A DNA stretch of 64,000 nucleotides from Brasenia schreberi (taxonomy: Eukaryota; Streptophyta; Magnoliopsida; Nymphaeales; Cabombaceae): the NCBI GenBank assembly GCA_036023115.1, contig JAYKKT010000037.1, forward strand, positions 930,001 to 994,000, read 5' to 3'. Below the pieces are notes generated by a model. It saw only the letters and a list, made by a program, of their open reading frames with translations, did no database searches and was not told where the DNA came from. The position numbers were made by a program, and so were the translations under genes. Positions 1 through 10,317 of this stretch are shown piece by piece (within the stretch, counting starts at the first letter, position 1; every line of letters starts with the position of its first letter).

Positions 1-385
1 GGGCAAGTAGGAGGTCTAGGACCTCCGACACAGGTTGCCCCAGCGGTGTGTACTCCCGTTTTTCAATTGGTTTTTGAAAGTTTCTCTCCCTTTTGTTTTC
101 TAATTTTTCAAAATTTTTGGAAGTAACCTCCAAACCTGGATCCACCCGGACATTGGCGATTTTATGGGGCTTTGCCCCTTTGTCGATTGTGGGTAGCCCG
201 TAAGTGATGGGCTTCTCCAAGCAGGTTTTGGAAATGGCACTTTCTTTTCATAAATGGTCGTATATCCCCTTTTCCAAGTTTGTTTCGAAAAGGGATGCTT
301 TTTTGATCAACTTATGGAAAGTTGAGATCTCATGGAGCGAGAGAAGGGTCTTTAGCTCGCTTTTAAAATTATCCAGGATGAGCAT
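1..385 (-). pseudogene. Ty3/gypsy gag fragment, target of the element to its right
   Basis: Read on the minus strand this is the middle of a retrotransposon capsid (gag) protein. It aligns codon by codon with residues of about 250-380 of the intact gag at 56574-58250. It begins MLILDNFKSEL at the LTR boundary and runs off the window edge at the stretch LGQPVSEVLDLLLA. One in-frame stop replaces the Trp codon of the intact copy (DHL-stop-KE against DHLWKG), so it is dead. The N-terminal half is missing because the LTR at 386 interrupts it. The bases AGCAT at 381-385 are therefore a candidate 5-bp target duplication. Its family is the one with D/E/F/G-type LTRs. The plus-strand open frame here is only its antisense. 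Confidence 0.88.
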
Positions 386-1770
386 TGTAGACGTGATTTT
401 ATTTCAAATCGTTTGGGATTCGAAATCAAACCCTCGAACTACGTCGGGTTGAGCGAGCGTGCCAGTTAGTTTGCTGAAACTAACAAATTATGTTTTTCCT
501 GACTTCTTAGAACGATTGTGGACAAGTGAGATCTTTTCGACTTAGGCCTTCTTGAACCGACGCTCAAGGGTCAGCCTAGACGCTTGAAATTTGTTTGAAT
601 CCATTAATTCGAGAAAGGAAAAAACAGATTTTCCAAAGTTTCAGATTTATGCCTAAGTTCTTGATTTCTGAAAAATTTCAGATTCTTAGATTTGCAGAAC
701 CTGTTCCGTTTCAGAGGTCTGTTCTTTGAATTTTTAAAAATACTTCTGATTTTCCAAAAATTCTGAAAATTTTAAAAAATAGATAAACACATGTTTATAA
801 TCAGAATATATTTTTATTTTATAATTTTGTTCTTTATTTTCTGATAATTAAATACAGAATCAGAAACTGTTATAAAACTCAGAATAGCTCTGTTTCTGTG
901 AATCAGAGGCTCAGAAAAACAGTTATATCTCCCTATTCAGATATCCAAATTCGACAAGGTTTTTTTAGTTAGCAAGCTACAGATGTTAGCTTTCTGGAGA
1001 ATCAAATTTAATCAAATTCAACTCAGTGGTTGCAGAGATATGATCGAAATAACAGATATCTGTTTCTGAACATTCTGTTTCTGTAAAACGCAATCTGAAT
1101 TTTGTATGAACTTCACGGATTTAATTGACTAGGCAAGTGTTCATGAAAATTCCTCAAAATTTTATATAATCAAGTATGATATATTTAGATTATTCATGAA
1201 AAATTTCGAATCAATTGGCTTAGCTGTTTGCCCATAATAATTCCGTGATCAGACATGTGTGTACAGACAGTTTCAGAAACCAAGTTTGCAGAAATTTTCA
1301 GAAGATTCCTAACGTGATTCTAGGAACGATGTTCAACCTGTATCAGTCCTAATAAAACATGGAAATCATACAAACATGGATTTTTGTTTCGTTCATGAAG
1401 GAATTATGCATGTTTGTATCGATATAGATCAAGAACATGGGCTCGTAGCCTCGATTCATATACAATTCTACAGAATCTGTTGTTTTTCAGATTTGCATGA
1501 ATTAAAACTAGTTTATGAAAGAATTCCAACCTGTATGATCGAGATGGAATGTAGAATAACTTCGTCGGGCGATCGTCGGATGTCAGAACCAGGCCGGACT
1601 TCCTTCTTCTCTTCCTTTCTCTCTCTCTCTCTATTTCTCTGAATTTTCGGACTGAATGTTCCTGTGTGCTGGTTCCCTCGGATTGATGCTTTGTGGTGAC
1701 TGAAGGATTAATTTTCGGACTGATACTTTGCTCTGGCTGGTTCCCGCCTTTGCAGCATCCTTGAGGCTCC

Positions 1771-1779
1771 TTTTATAGG
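1771..1779 (-). promoter_or_regulatory. Putative TATA box of LTR A
   Basis: CCTATAAAA on the minus strand, followed about 120-150 bases downstream by an AGAGAG tract. The same motif occurs in LTR C (11701-11709) and LTR K (32428-32436) at the matching place, which supports it being the element's promoter. Confidence 0.6.
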
Positions 1780-2289
1780 CCAAAAGATGCCTCTTAGGTG
1801 TAGCATTGGGCAAGGCAAGTTTCCTTGCTAAATTTAATGTAAAAGGCATGTTATTGCTGTAAAAATTCGGATTTTGGAAAGTATTGCTGGTTCTGGCAAC
1901 TGGTTGCTGGGTTTGGCAGCTATAAATTGCAAAATTTGACATGTTGGCTACGGAGTTTGCTTGGCTCGTTTTTGTCCAGAGGCTGGCTTTGGCAGATCAG
2001 CTGGTTCGGTGGAGTTGGGATCGGCAAGTGGAGCTGTACAGAACAAGTGATATTGATCTTAGCAAGGTAAGTTGGTGGTGTTTCACGTTGCTGTAGGTGG
2101 ACCTGCCTTCACCGAGTCGATTGCCACTGTTGCCCGCTGAAATCGATCATCGTATTTTGGTAAGTGGCAAGCAGTTGTTGTCAAGGTGGTCAATTAGTTG
2201 CCTTTTTGCCAAATATCAAGGCTGTATGATGTCATATTAAGGAAACCTTGGATCGTGCAACATTTGAGCAAGTGTTGTGCAGCTGTGAC

Positions 2290-2640
2290 AACCAGTAGAA
2301 TTCACAACCACTGATGTAGCCAACACGTTATCTGAAAATATGCAGAAGTGGTAGATATTGTTGTCAACGAGCCGAGGAGAATCTTTCTGCTTATTTGCAT
2401 GTTTTTCAATCAAAGGATTCTTGGCCCAATCAAGGGTCAGTTTAATGCCAAGGCGATAGAGATTCTTTGGTAGTTATTCGGCAGCTAACTGTCCAAATGC
2501 TGCGTTGTGTAATAGCATTAGTTGAGGGATTCCATATGCTTCTTTAGAGACACAATCGCAGTTTGCATTTGATGAACATCTCTCATAACATTCCTCACAT
2601 GAAATTCTTTAATAACCTCTAATGTCATATCAGCTAAGTT
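2290..2640 (-). pseudogene. Captured galacturonosyltransferase (GAUT, GT8) fragment inside LTR A
   Basis: The minus-strand reading contains FGQLAAE, then a stop, then IKLTLDW, then NNIYHFCIFSDNVLATSVVV followed by NST. This is the conserved start of the GT8 domain of plant GAUT enzymes, which build pectin homogalacturonan in the Golgi. Upstream, in another frame, VHQMQTAIVSLKKHMESL matches the helical stalk that precedes FGQ in these proteins. The catalytic Asp motifs lie further on in the family and are missing here. A one-base frameshift (about 2505-2520) and a stop make it a pseudogene. Similarity ends after NST (2291), perhaps at an exon edge, and the frame stops at 2237. It lies in element sense within the U3 part of the LTR. 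LTR B has different sequence at this place, so I infer capture of a host gene piece. Confidence 0.82.
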
Positions 2641-3554
2641 GGAGGAAAGTATCAATGTTGTTGTCTGCAGCTGGTTTAGCTATCTGCTGCCGTAATATCC
2701 ATGTCTGTTTAAGAAGGCCATGATTCATAAACCCAGCAGGCCTGATGACTATTGTGCCTCTGCAACATTGCAAAAGGTGGCTCCCTCTGTTTGCAATTTG
2801 AGAATATAACTGCACATTTGCTGTGAAAGTAGTTATGCAAATCCATGTTACATGCTTTACTACAAAAGCATTCAAGTAAGCCCATGTTATGTTTTTGAAA
2901 ACCAACCATCATGCTCGTTAGATTTCTTCCATGAGTGTTGGAATATTAACATTATTCTTAACATAACAGTAACAGATGGCAATGCCAAACTGATGCATAT
3001 CAATATACTAATTACCTCAACACCCAAACATAACATGGACATGTTACGAAAGGCGTTCGATACCAAACCTTTGTTCTCGGAAGCTATCGTTCTTGCCTCC
3101 GTCTTTCCTTTCCTTTGGTGAGACCAATTTTCCCTTCTGGAAGTGATTTCTTTTCAAATATGAGCTTTTCTTTGTAGGAAGCTCACTTTCCCTTTTTGAT
3201 GCCCACTCTCCTTTTTGGGCACCCACCTGCCTTTTCAGGTGTCAAATTGTCTTATAAATGCCTGTTTCTTTTCAAACGACAAATTTAAAACAAATTTATC
3301 AATAGAAAACTTTTAAAGAAACGAAATCCTGCTTTTTCCATGCTGGGGGTAAAATTGTCATTTTCATCCAATCTTGTCAAAATTCAAAATTTTCAGAAAG
3401 GAAAGTATTCTTTCATCATTTTAAAGCTTCCATAAAATTTTTGTACCGAAACAACTCGTTTAGTGCCTTTTCCCTTTGAAAACCCAAAATTACCAAAAAT
3501 AGCTATTTTCCCAAAATAAGTAAAAATTTTAAAAGAAAATTTTGGGTGTTTACA

Positions 3555-3570
3555 GATGCCCCTCTTTGGC
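3555..3570 (-). other. Polypurine tract before LTR A
   Basis: On the minus strand GCCAAAGAGGGGCATC abuts the LTR start. The same motif precedes LTR G (63909-63925), LTR K (30608-30620) and the LTR remnant at 44734-45053. This is the usual plus-strand primer site and fixes the orientation as minus. Confidence 0.8.
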
Positions 3571-5228
3571 ATTATCTCAAATTTATTTGGATAATGGCAA
3601 AGAAGAAAACACCCATTTGCTTTTTCTTCCCAGATTTGCCTTGAGAGTATGGAATCATTCTTTATTCCATAACATCTATTTCCTTGGATTCTTAGCAAAA
3701 AGGGATTTGGTAAGAGCTCCTATTCCTAGGGCAATCATGCATGAACGACCACTGTGTGAATGAATAAAATGGATGTTTAGAGACCCATACCTTTGATTTG
3801 AGAACTTGAGAAGAAGCCTATGATGGCCAGCTGCCCCAAGCAAGGGTCCCTATTTCTTTTGATGTTTAAGATTTTCAAAATTCCTTTTTCAAAAAGAGAA
3901 CTCCTTTTTGGTTTCTATCAAAAAGGACTTACAATTTCTTACACTTCCCTTCACTCGGGTTTTAATACCCACTAATAAGTAGAGGTTTTATGGAAAGTTT
4001 TTAAATAACATTTCAAAGCTCCCTTTCTTACCTAACGAATTCTAATTCTCAAACAACATGAATTCAAAAGAAATAGGTCCTATTCCTACTCTAGGACTTT
4101 CAAGGTGAACTTTTCTCCATCGGGATGAGCTATGGGGATTTGGGAAAGAATTACCCGCGGTCCCTTTTGAAGTGTCCCGGGGTTTAAGGCAAAGAGACGG
4201 AAAATTGCTCTTTTGAGCTTTGGCTTTTCCTTTTTCTTTCTCTTTTTTTTTTTCCTTTTTGAAGAGAAGACCTCTTTTGAAGAAGTTTTTGTATTCCCTC
4301 TGTCTATTCGGGGAAGACTTCTTCTTGGAGGAGTTTTTGCATTTCCTTTTCCTTTTCTTTCAAAGAGAAGACTCCTTTTTAAGAAGTTTTTGTATTCCCT
4401 CGGTCTATTCAGGGAAGACTTCTTTTTCGAGGAGTTTTTGTATTCTCTTTTTCTTTTTCTTTTTCTTTTGAATATTGCCAATTTTCCTTTTTTGGAGAGA
4501 AGCGAAATGGGGAATACAACTCATCCCTTTAGATAATCAATCCAGCCAAGATTGTCCTATTTCCTAATAGCACCTACCATTTGAAAGCACCTTGCTATTT
4601 TGAATTAGGCCTCATTTGGTAAGTAAAAGATTTTTGACATGTTACCAAATAATTTTTGGAAACTCCACTTTTCATAAAGTATCAATTCCCTAATTTGGAG
4701 TCACATAATCCATCTTTGGTCCTTCTTTCCAGAAATTCAAAAGAGTTCTATTTTCAAAATCTTTTCAAATGGAATTTAAAGTAGACCCCACACATAGTAT
4801 TGGGCATTTATAGAATCTACTAATTTTCCTTCCTTAACATCAACTTACCAATATTGATGATGCCCCTTTGCAACATAGGGACCATCCTTGTGGGTTGCCA
4901 ACTTCAAATGGAGTACGGGCTTCTTGTGGATGCATTATGTTATGCAAGATGCATTCCTATAATACAATGATAATGCATGCTTTATGATATGATGAATACA
5001 CTCAATTTCTATGAAATGTATTTAAGGAATAACATCTCAATGCCCCTAGTTTGGAGAAAATGGCATGAGAACTCACATATTATGGCCGATCTCTATACGA
5101 CATGACTGTTTTTCAATGTGATGCATGAAAGATATGCACAACCTAAGTCTTGGCGATGCATGATATGATCCTTGGATGTATTTTGGGTAGGTTAACTCTC
5201 TAATGCATTTCGAGGAAACTCCTACTTA
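3571..5228 (-). mobile_element. 3' untranslated region and degenerate pol end of the non-autonomous element
   Basis: There is no intact gene. The minus-strand sequence aligns in order with the 3' region of the pol-bearing element (49032-49720 and 45054-45676) and with the plus-strand copy at 29300-30607. Near 4790-4920 a degenerate version of the last integrase residues can be followed (DGPYV, then a remnant of the final ...YYV). Beyond that the region is non-coding, with a duplicated T/G/A-rich block at 4280-4480. Right of 4930 it runs back toward the G-patch gene across the deletion of pol. Confidence 0.7.
4280..4481. repeat. Tandem duplication, ~101 bp unit
   Basis: The block starting AAGAAGTTTTTGTATTCCCT at 4280 recurs at 4381 with a few changes. 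It lies within the element's pyrimidine-rich 3' untranslated region. The homologous region at 49130-49250 is shorter, so this copy expanded. Confidence 0.7.
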
Positions 5229-5233
5229 CACAC

Positions 5234-7909
5234 TATAAACACCCAATTTTTTTTTTTAAAATTTTTACTTTTTTTTGGGAAAGTAGCTATTTTTGGTAAT
5301 TTTGGGTTTTCGAAGGAAAAAGGCACTAAACGAGTTGTTTCGGTACCAAAATTTTATGGAAGCTTTAAAATGATGAAAGAATACTTTCCTTTCTGAAAAT
5401 TTTGAATTTTGACAAGATTGGATGAAAATGACAATTTTGCCCCCAGTATGGAAAAAGCAGCATTTCGTTTCTTTAAAAGTTTTTTGTTGATAAATTTGTT
5501 TTAAATTTACCGTTTGAAAAGAAACAGGCATTTATAAGATAATTTGACACCTGAAAAGGCAGGTGGGTGCCCAAAAAGGAGAGTGGGCATCAAAAAGGGA
5601 AAGTGAGCTTCCCAAAAAGAAAAGTTCATATTCGGAAAGAAATCAGTTGCCCGAGGGAAAAGTTGATGTTATCAAAGGAAAGGAAAGATGGAAGCAAGAA
5701 CGATAGCTTCCGAAAAGCAAGGTTTGGTATCGAACACCTTTCGTAACATGTCCATGTTATGCTTGGGTGTCGAGGTAATTAGTGTATTGATATGCATCAG
5801 TTTTGCATTGTCATATGTTACGGTTATGTTACTTTTATGTTAAGAACAATGTTAATGTTTTTAACACTCATGAGGGAAATCTAGCGAGCATGATGGTTGG
5901 TTTTCAAAAAAACGTAACTTGGGTTACTTAACACTTTCATAATAGGTAGGCACGTAACGTGTAACATAACCACTTTCACTGCAAATGTGCAAATAACAAT
6001 GGACTGTTTGAATACTCTTATACGTTTGGTATTAGGAGATTCAGTTGGGATCATCATGTGGAACCATCAGTTCCTTAGAAGTGGTTATTTATAGTGTTTT
6101 GTTTATGTTATGTGTTCAGTTCCCTCAGGTTAAACTCCTGAGTTAGTCTTGTGACATAACAAAATTGTTCTCATCAGAATGAATTGCGAAGTTCTGCTGT
6201 GTTGCAGATGAATCAAATTTTTGTTGTTTAAAATGCTAAGCTGTCATCAGGATCAAACTGTATAGCTGAAGTAGAAAGGGTGAAACAGTGTCAACCATCA
6301 TGTGAACTGATGGAATACTTGTCTGCTGTTCGAGATGTTGATAATGGCTCCAGTATACCTGTTGATGGTAGCACTGATGGGAATTCACCAACTATTGTTC
6401 ATGAAACTTAAATATACTGAGAATACCCTTCACAGTATGAACCGTCTTCTTCAACACTCACTCCGGCTCTACAATGGCTTAAAAGTTAGAAAAACCACTT
6501 AGCTCATTTCCAGTAAAATGCCTTACACAGGAAGAACGTCCAGTGGCACCAGCCAGAGCAAAGCATCAGTCCGAAAATTAATCCTCCAGTCACCACAAAG
6601 CATCAATCCGGAGAAACCAGCACACAGGAACATTCAGTCCGAAAATTAAGAGAAATAGAGAGAGAGAGAGAGAGAAAGAGAAGAAGGAGAAGAAGGAAGT
6701 CCGGCCTGGTTCCGACGTCTGACGATCATCCGGCGAAGTGCTCCTACATCCCCTCTCACTCACACAGGTTGAAATTCTTGCACAAATTGGTTTTAATTCA
6801 TGAGAATCTGAAAAAGCACAGATTCTGGAAATTTGTACATGAATAAAGGCCTTGAGCCCATGTTCTTTATTTATATCGATACAAACATGCATTATTCCTT
6901 CGTGAACGAAATTAAAATCCATGTATAGATGATTTCCATGATTTATTAGGACTGATACAGGTTGAACTTCGTCCTAGAATCACGTTAGGAACCTTCTGAA
7001 ATTTTCTGCAAACTTGGTTTCTGAAACTGTCCGTGCACATACGTCTGATCACAGAATTATTATGGACAAACGGATAATCCAGTTGATCCAAAATTTTGCA
7101 TGCATAATATAGACATATCAGACCTGATTATATAAAATGTTGAGGAATTTTCATGAACGATTGCCTAGTCAATTAAATCCATGAAGTTTATACAAAATTC
7201 AGATTGCGTTTACAAAATCAGAATGTTCAGAAACAGACTTTTGTGGTTTTGATCATATCTCTGCAATCAATAAATGGAATTTGATGAAATTTGATTCTTT
7301 GGAAACCTAACATCCGTATCTTTCTAACAAATCAAATTTTATCGAAATTGGATGACTGAGTGCTGAGATATTGCTGTTTTTCTGAGCTTCTGATTCACAG
7401 GAACAGGGCTGTTCCGAATTTTATAATAGTTTCTGACTCTATATTTAATTCTCAGAAAATAAAGAACGAAATTATAAAATAAAAATATATTCTGATTCTA
7501 CACATGTGTTTCTCTATTTTTTAAAATTTTCAGAATTTTTGGAAAATCAGAAGTATTTTTAAAACTTCAGAGAACAGGCCTCTGAAACTGAACAGGTTCT
7601 GCAAATCTAAGAATCTGAAATTTTTCAAAAATCAAGAACTTAGGCACAAATCTGAAACTTTGGAAAATCTGGTTTTTCCTTTTTCGATTTAATAGATTCA
7701 AACAAATTTCAAGCGTCTAGGCTGACCCTTGAGCGTCGGTTCAAGAAGGCCTAAGTCGAAAAGATCTCACTTGTCCACAATCGTTCTAAGAAGTCAGAAA
7801 AACATAATTTGTTAGTTTTAGCAAACTAACTGGCATGCTCGCGCAACCCGACGTAGTTTGAGGGTTTGATTTCGAATTCCAAACGATTTGAAATAAAATC
7901 ACGTCTACA
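5234..7909 (+). mobile_element. Solo LTR B, 2.68 kb, TSD CACAC
   Basis: It starts TATAAACACCC (the first G mutated from TGTAAACACCC) and ends CACGTCTACA. It is flanked by perfect 5-bp duplications CACAC at 5229-5233 and 7910-7914. No internal region is present, so it is a solo LTR left by LTR-LTR recombination. Its first ~750 bp and last ~1.35 kb match LTR A in inverted orientation. The middle (about 6000-6550) does not match A and holds a different short open frame. Removing B rejoins the host element's minus-strand sequence smoothly. Confidence 0.93.
6232..6411 (+). pseudogene. Unidentified 59-codon open frame in the variable part of LTR B
   Basis: Open from just after a TAA to TAA at 6409-6411, in LTR sense, with no ATG at its head. 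It has protein-like composition, for example CELMEYLSAVRDVDNGSSIP and STDGNSPTIVHET. I do not recognise the family. It sits where LTR A carries its GAUT fragment. That position, the ordinary composition and the lack of matching sequence in A suggest a piece of a host exon. It could also be chance. Confidence 0.4.
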
Positions 7910-7914
7910 CACAC

Positions 7915-8360
7915 TTTGAAGTATTTTCCAAATCAACGATTTTATGGAATTTAGAAAGCTTGGAGGCTTGACCATCCTCATGGATGAGGGGACTTTCCTC
8001 CTTACTTTGATCACTCTCAAGTTCTTGTTTAAACCCATATTCAGGGGCCTTGGACTAAGGCCTTGGGAGTCCAAGAGCTCAAAAGGGCTTTTCTAGGGAA
8101 GTATCACAGATAAGAAAAAAAAGCATTTTTAAATCTTCTTTTTTTTTAAATTTTGGAAAATAATTTTTTTGGAGTTTTCAAAAATTTTCTATTTTTTTTG
8201 GATTTTTCAAAGCAAATAGTAGAAGGGAAATCAAGAGAACTTTCTTTTTGAGAATTTTCTATTTTTTATGATTTTTTTGTTTTTTTGGAGTTTCTAATTT
8301 TTTTGGCTTTTTCTAATAAAAAGGGATCTTCCATCAAACCTGTAAAGAAAACACTACGAG
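7915..8360 (-). mobile_element. Internal region after the G-patch domain (pol deleted)
   Basis: The minus strand shows a broken reading frame. One piece (about 7915-8030) reads SKEESPLIHEDGQASKLSKF and then KIVDLENTSKCV. It is an acidic stretch of the kind found between protease and reverse transcriptase in Tat-type pol, and it stops at the junction with B. The rest (8080-8330) is T-rich low-complexity sequence. No RT motif is present. Confidence 0.55.
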
Positions 8361-8828
8361 TTAGACTCCAAATAAGATGTCTAAACCATAGGTTTCGGTT
8401 TTAGCTAGTTGTAGGGCACCCTTGACCCAATTGGTCTTAGGTGTTGGCTCAGGTGGTATGGGTGGGCTATAACCTAAACCATATTGTCCTTTGTTTAGTA
8501 TGGGTATGATAGGTTCTAATCTACCTTGGTTCTTAGCTCCTAGGCCCTGGTAAGGTATATATCCCATGTTTAGTAACATATTCCAGGGCTTTTTAAGTTT
8601 TGAAAAATTTTGATAAAGAGGATGACCCTGAAATATTGTATCATCTATAACATGGTTGTACACTTGAATTTCATTGGTTATGTCTTGGAGGTCTATGGGC
8701 TTATGAGTGTCGGGTGAGTTGAGCTCTTCTAGGAGAGGGGCGACCTTGGCCGGGTGGGGCTCTCCTAGTAGGTGGATGATAGGATGAGGTGTACCTCGGC
8801 TATCGATACCTGCCCTAGGGGTTACCAA
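8361..8828 (-). pseudogene. G-patch domain region of gag-pol
   Basis: A 155-codon open stretch on the minus strand without a clear ATG. Around 8515-8580 it encodes MGYIPYQGLGAKNQGRLEPI, a G-patch (glycine-rich nucleic-acid-binding domain) of the type found after the protease in plant Ty3/gypsy polyproteins. Upstream are repeated HLLGEP-like segments. Downstream is a Pro-rich linker (SPPIPPEPTPKTNWVKGAL). The same arrangement, more decayed, is present on the plus strand at 28440-29130. No protease DTG/DSG motif is visible upstream. It is probably an intact-looking part of a dead polyprotein. Confidence 0.75.
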
Positions 8829-9042
8829 ATTTGAAATTTAATTTTTTTCATTTTTGAATTCTTTTTGGTGCTGAACATTCACCGTACCTTCCAAATGTAC
8901 ATCCTTCGACACATTCTGTGGGGTTGTGGGTACATGATGGTGATTTATATCTTGGTAATCTATCGGTCCTACACAATGAATAGGAGGATCCAATGGAGAG
9001 TTTAGAGAGAGAGGAGTTTTAGGTATACCTTCTTCCTGCTTG

Positions 9043-9133
9043 TCTACCTTTCCATGGTGAGAGTAAGCTTCCTTGCAGGCGTCCTGAGTCTACCCTTTCC
9101 ATGGTGAGAGTAAGCTTCCTTGCAGGCGTCCTG
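9043..9133. repeat. Tandem duplication, ~46 bp unit
   Basis: A block containing TTTCCATGGTGAGAGTAAGC and ending CGTCCTGAG occurs twice back to back in the gag-pol remnant. It disrupts the reading frame. Confidence 0.75.
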
Positions 9134-9139
9134 AGGGTA

Positions 9140-9958
9140 TTATAGCTCTTGTAGGGCTTCGAACTCCCATTGCTTTGGTAGGTCTTGAACTTTATCTGTC
9201 AAACCTATGGGTGTGGAACACTCATTCTCTCTCGTGCATGAAGTGGTGCTCGTGGGAATGGAATCCATAAGAGCAACCGGTTTTGAAAATTTTTGGGTGG
9301 TGGTTGTGAAGTGACTCTCGTGTCCCAGTCCACTTGTGCGCTTAGGGATGTAAACTTTCTTTTCTCTTTTGCTTTCCTGAATTCCAAATTTTTTATTTTC
9401 AAATCTTTTTTGAAAATTTTCCAAATTTTTTGAACTAAGATACCTTTTTGATTTTTCTATAAACAAAGGGGTGTTTTGATGATCAGGAAGGTTGGCTGAT
9501 TTGATTCGAACTCTCGCCTCATCTCCAGCCTCGTATCCCTCATCGATTTTCAGCCTTGGTTTGGTTTTTCAAGTATGGATCTTCCCTCTATATTCACAAG
9601 ATAGGTTTTCATGGTACATCTTAGCCTCTAAGGCCTCAAGTTTCTTTCTAACTTCGGTTGCTTTCTTCATAAGATAAGCAATTTTTTCTTTAGAAAGTCT
9701 TTCTGTGATTTTGGAAAACTGGTTTTGAAAATCAGACGAAGTCTTCTTTGAACGACTTGATTTCCTATGTTTCTTACCATGGGAGGAGCAAGATTCCTCT
9801 TCTTCGGCTTTTAAAGCAGTTATCCTTTCTTCTACTATCATCATTCCCCTTTTTAGGGAGGCCAGAGGGTCTTTTGAAATCCTTTTTGAGATTTTGCTCT
9901 TATAGCATGAGCCCCGCCTTGATATCTTGGAAGATCCTTCTGAGCTCGACATGATCAA
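9140..9958 (-). pseudogene. Reduced, divergent gag of the non-autonomous element
   Basis: Two minus-strand open pieces (9569-9958 and 9140-9466) in different frames. The first begins MSSSEGSSKISRRGSCY and continues with a Ser/Lys-rich stretch, EEEESCSSHGKKHRKSS, matching the N-terminus of the intact gag at 56574 (MSKSNPSEVSSQGSC and DSCSSNGEQRPKKKS). A coiled-coil-like Lys/Glu-rich segment follows. The capsid core (GDPRSHL...W) and the zinc knuckle are not present. So only the N-terminal part of gag is kept, joined to unrelated-looking sequence, with frameshifts. Confidence 0.65.
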
Positions 9959-10317
9959 CCTGTATACAAGAACTTACCACAAATCTAGAAACTTGGTTAG
10001 CATAATAGATTCCAACAAATTTCAATTGGATATCTCGCAAGATCCTTTGGCGCTTGGCATGATCAACCTGTTTAAACCAACTTATCACAAACCTGAAAAT
10101 TGAATTAGTATAATGGACTCAAACAAAATTTCAAAGTCTCAAGTCCCACCGGGCGTGCCAAATCTGTTTGGGAAGCCCGGTTGGATACCTCGCAAGATCC
10201 TTCGAAGTTTGATATGATCAACCTTTTAAGCAACCTTATCACAAACCTGAAAATTTAGTTAGTATCACGGATTCAAACAAGTTTCTAAGACTCAAGTCCC
10301 ACCGGGTGTGCCAATTC
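9930..10317 (-). repeat. Tandemly repeated leader with two primer-binding sites
   Basis: Three imperfect ~150-bp units, each containing a CGCAAGATCCTT-like segment, ATGATCAACCT, and CACAAACCTGAAA or a variant. The two units nearest the LTR also end in a copy of the primer-binding site (10143-10160 and 10296-10313). The third unit overlaps the gag start. This is the 5' untranslated leader of the minus-strand element. Confidence 0.75.
10296..10313 (-). other. Primer-binding site next to LTR C
   Basis: TGGCACACCCGGTGGGAC on the minus strand, a few bases from the LTR end. It matches the site after LTR E (TGGCACGCCCGGTGGGAC at 56435) except at one base. A second copy with the unmutated base lies at 10143-10160. 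Confidence 0.8.

Larger units (their letters stand above)
386..3554 (-). mobile_element. LTR A (3' LTR), 3.17 kb
   Basis: On the minus strand the LTR starts TGTAAACACCCAAAA at 3554 and ends CACGTCTACA at 386, giving the expected TG...CA ends. A purine tract (AAAGAGGGGCATC) lies directly upstream, marking it as a 3' LTR. It has three parts. A conserved start (about 2811-3554) is shared with LTR B. A variable middle (about 1746-2810) includes a captured GAUT fragment. A conserved promoter/U5 half (386 to about 1745) is shared with B and C. A CCTATAAAA promoter motif and a CT/AG-rich tract sit at the middle/3' boundary. B lies 1.7 kb away in the opposite orientation. Confidence 0.9.

Noticed and set aside
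204..452. Plus-strand open frame of 82 codons at the left edge
   Set aside because: It is antisense to the gag fragment on the minus strand and runs across the LTR boundary; the same antisense frame appears opposite the intact gag at 57119-57430.
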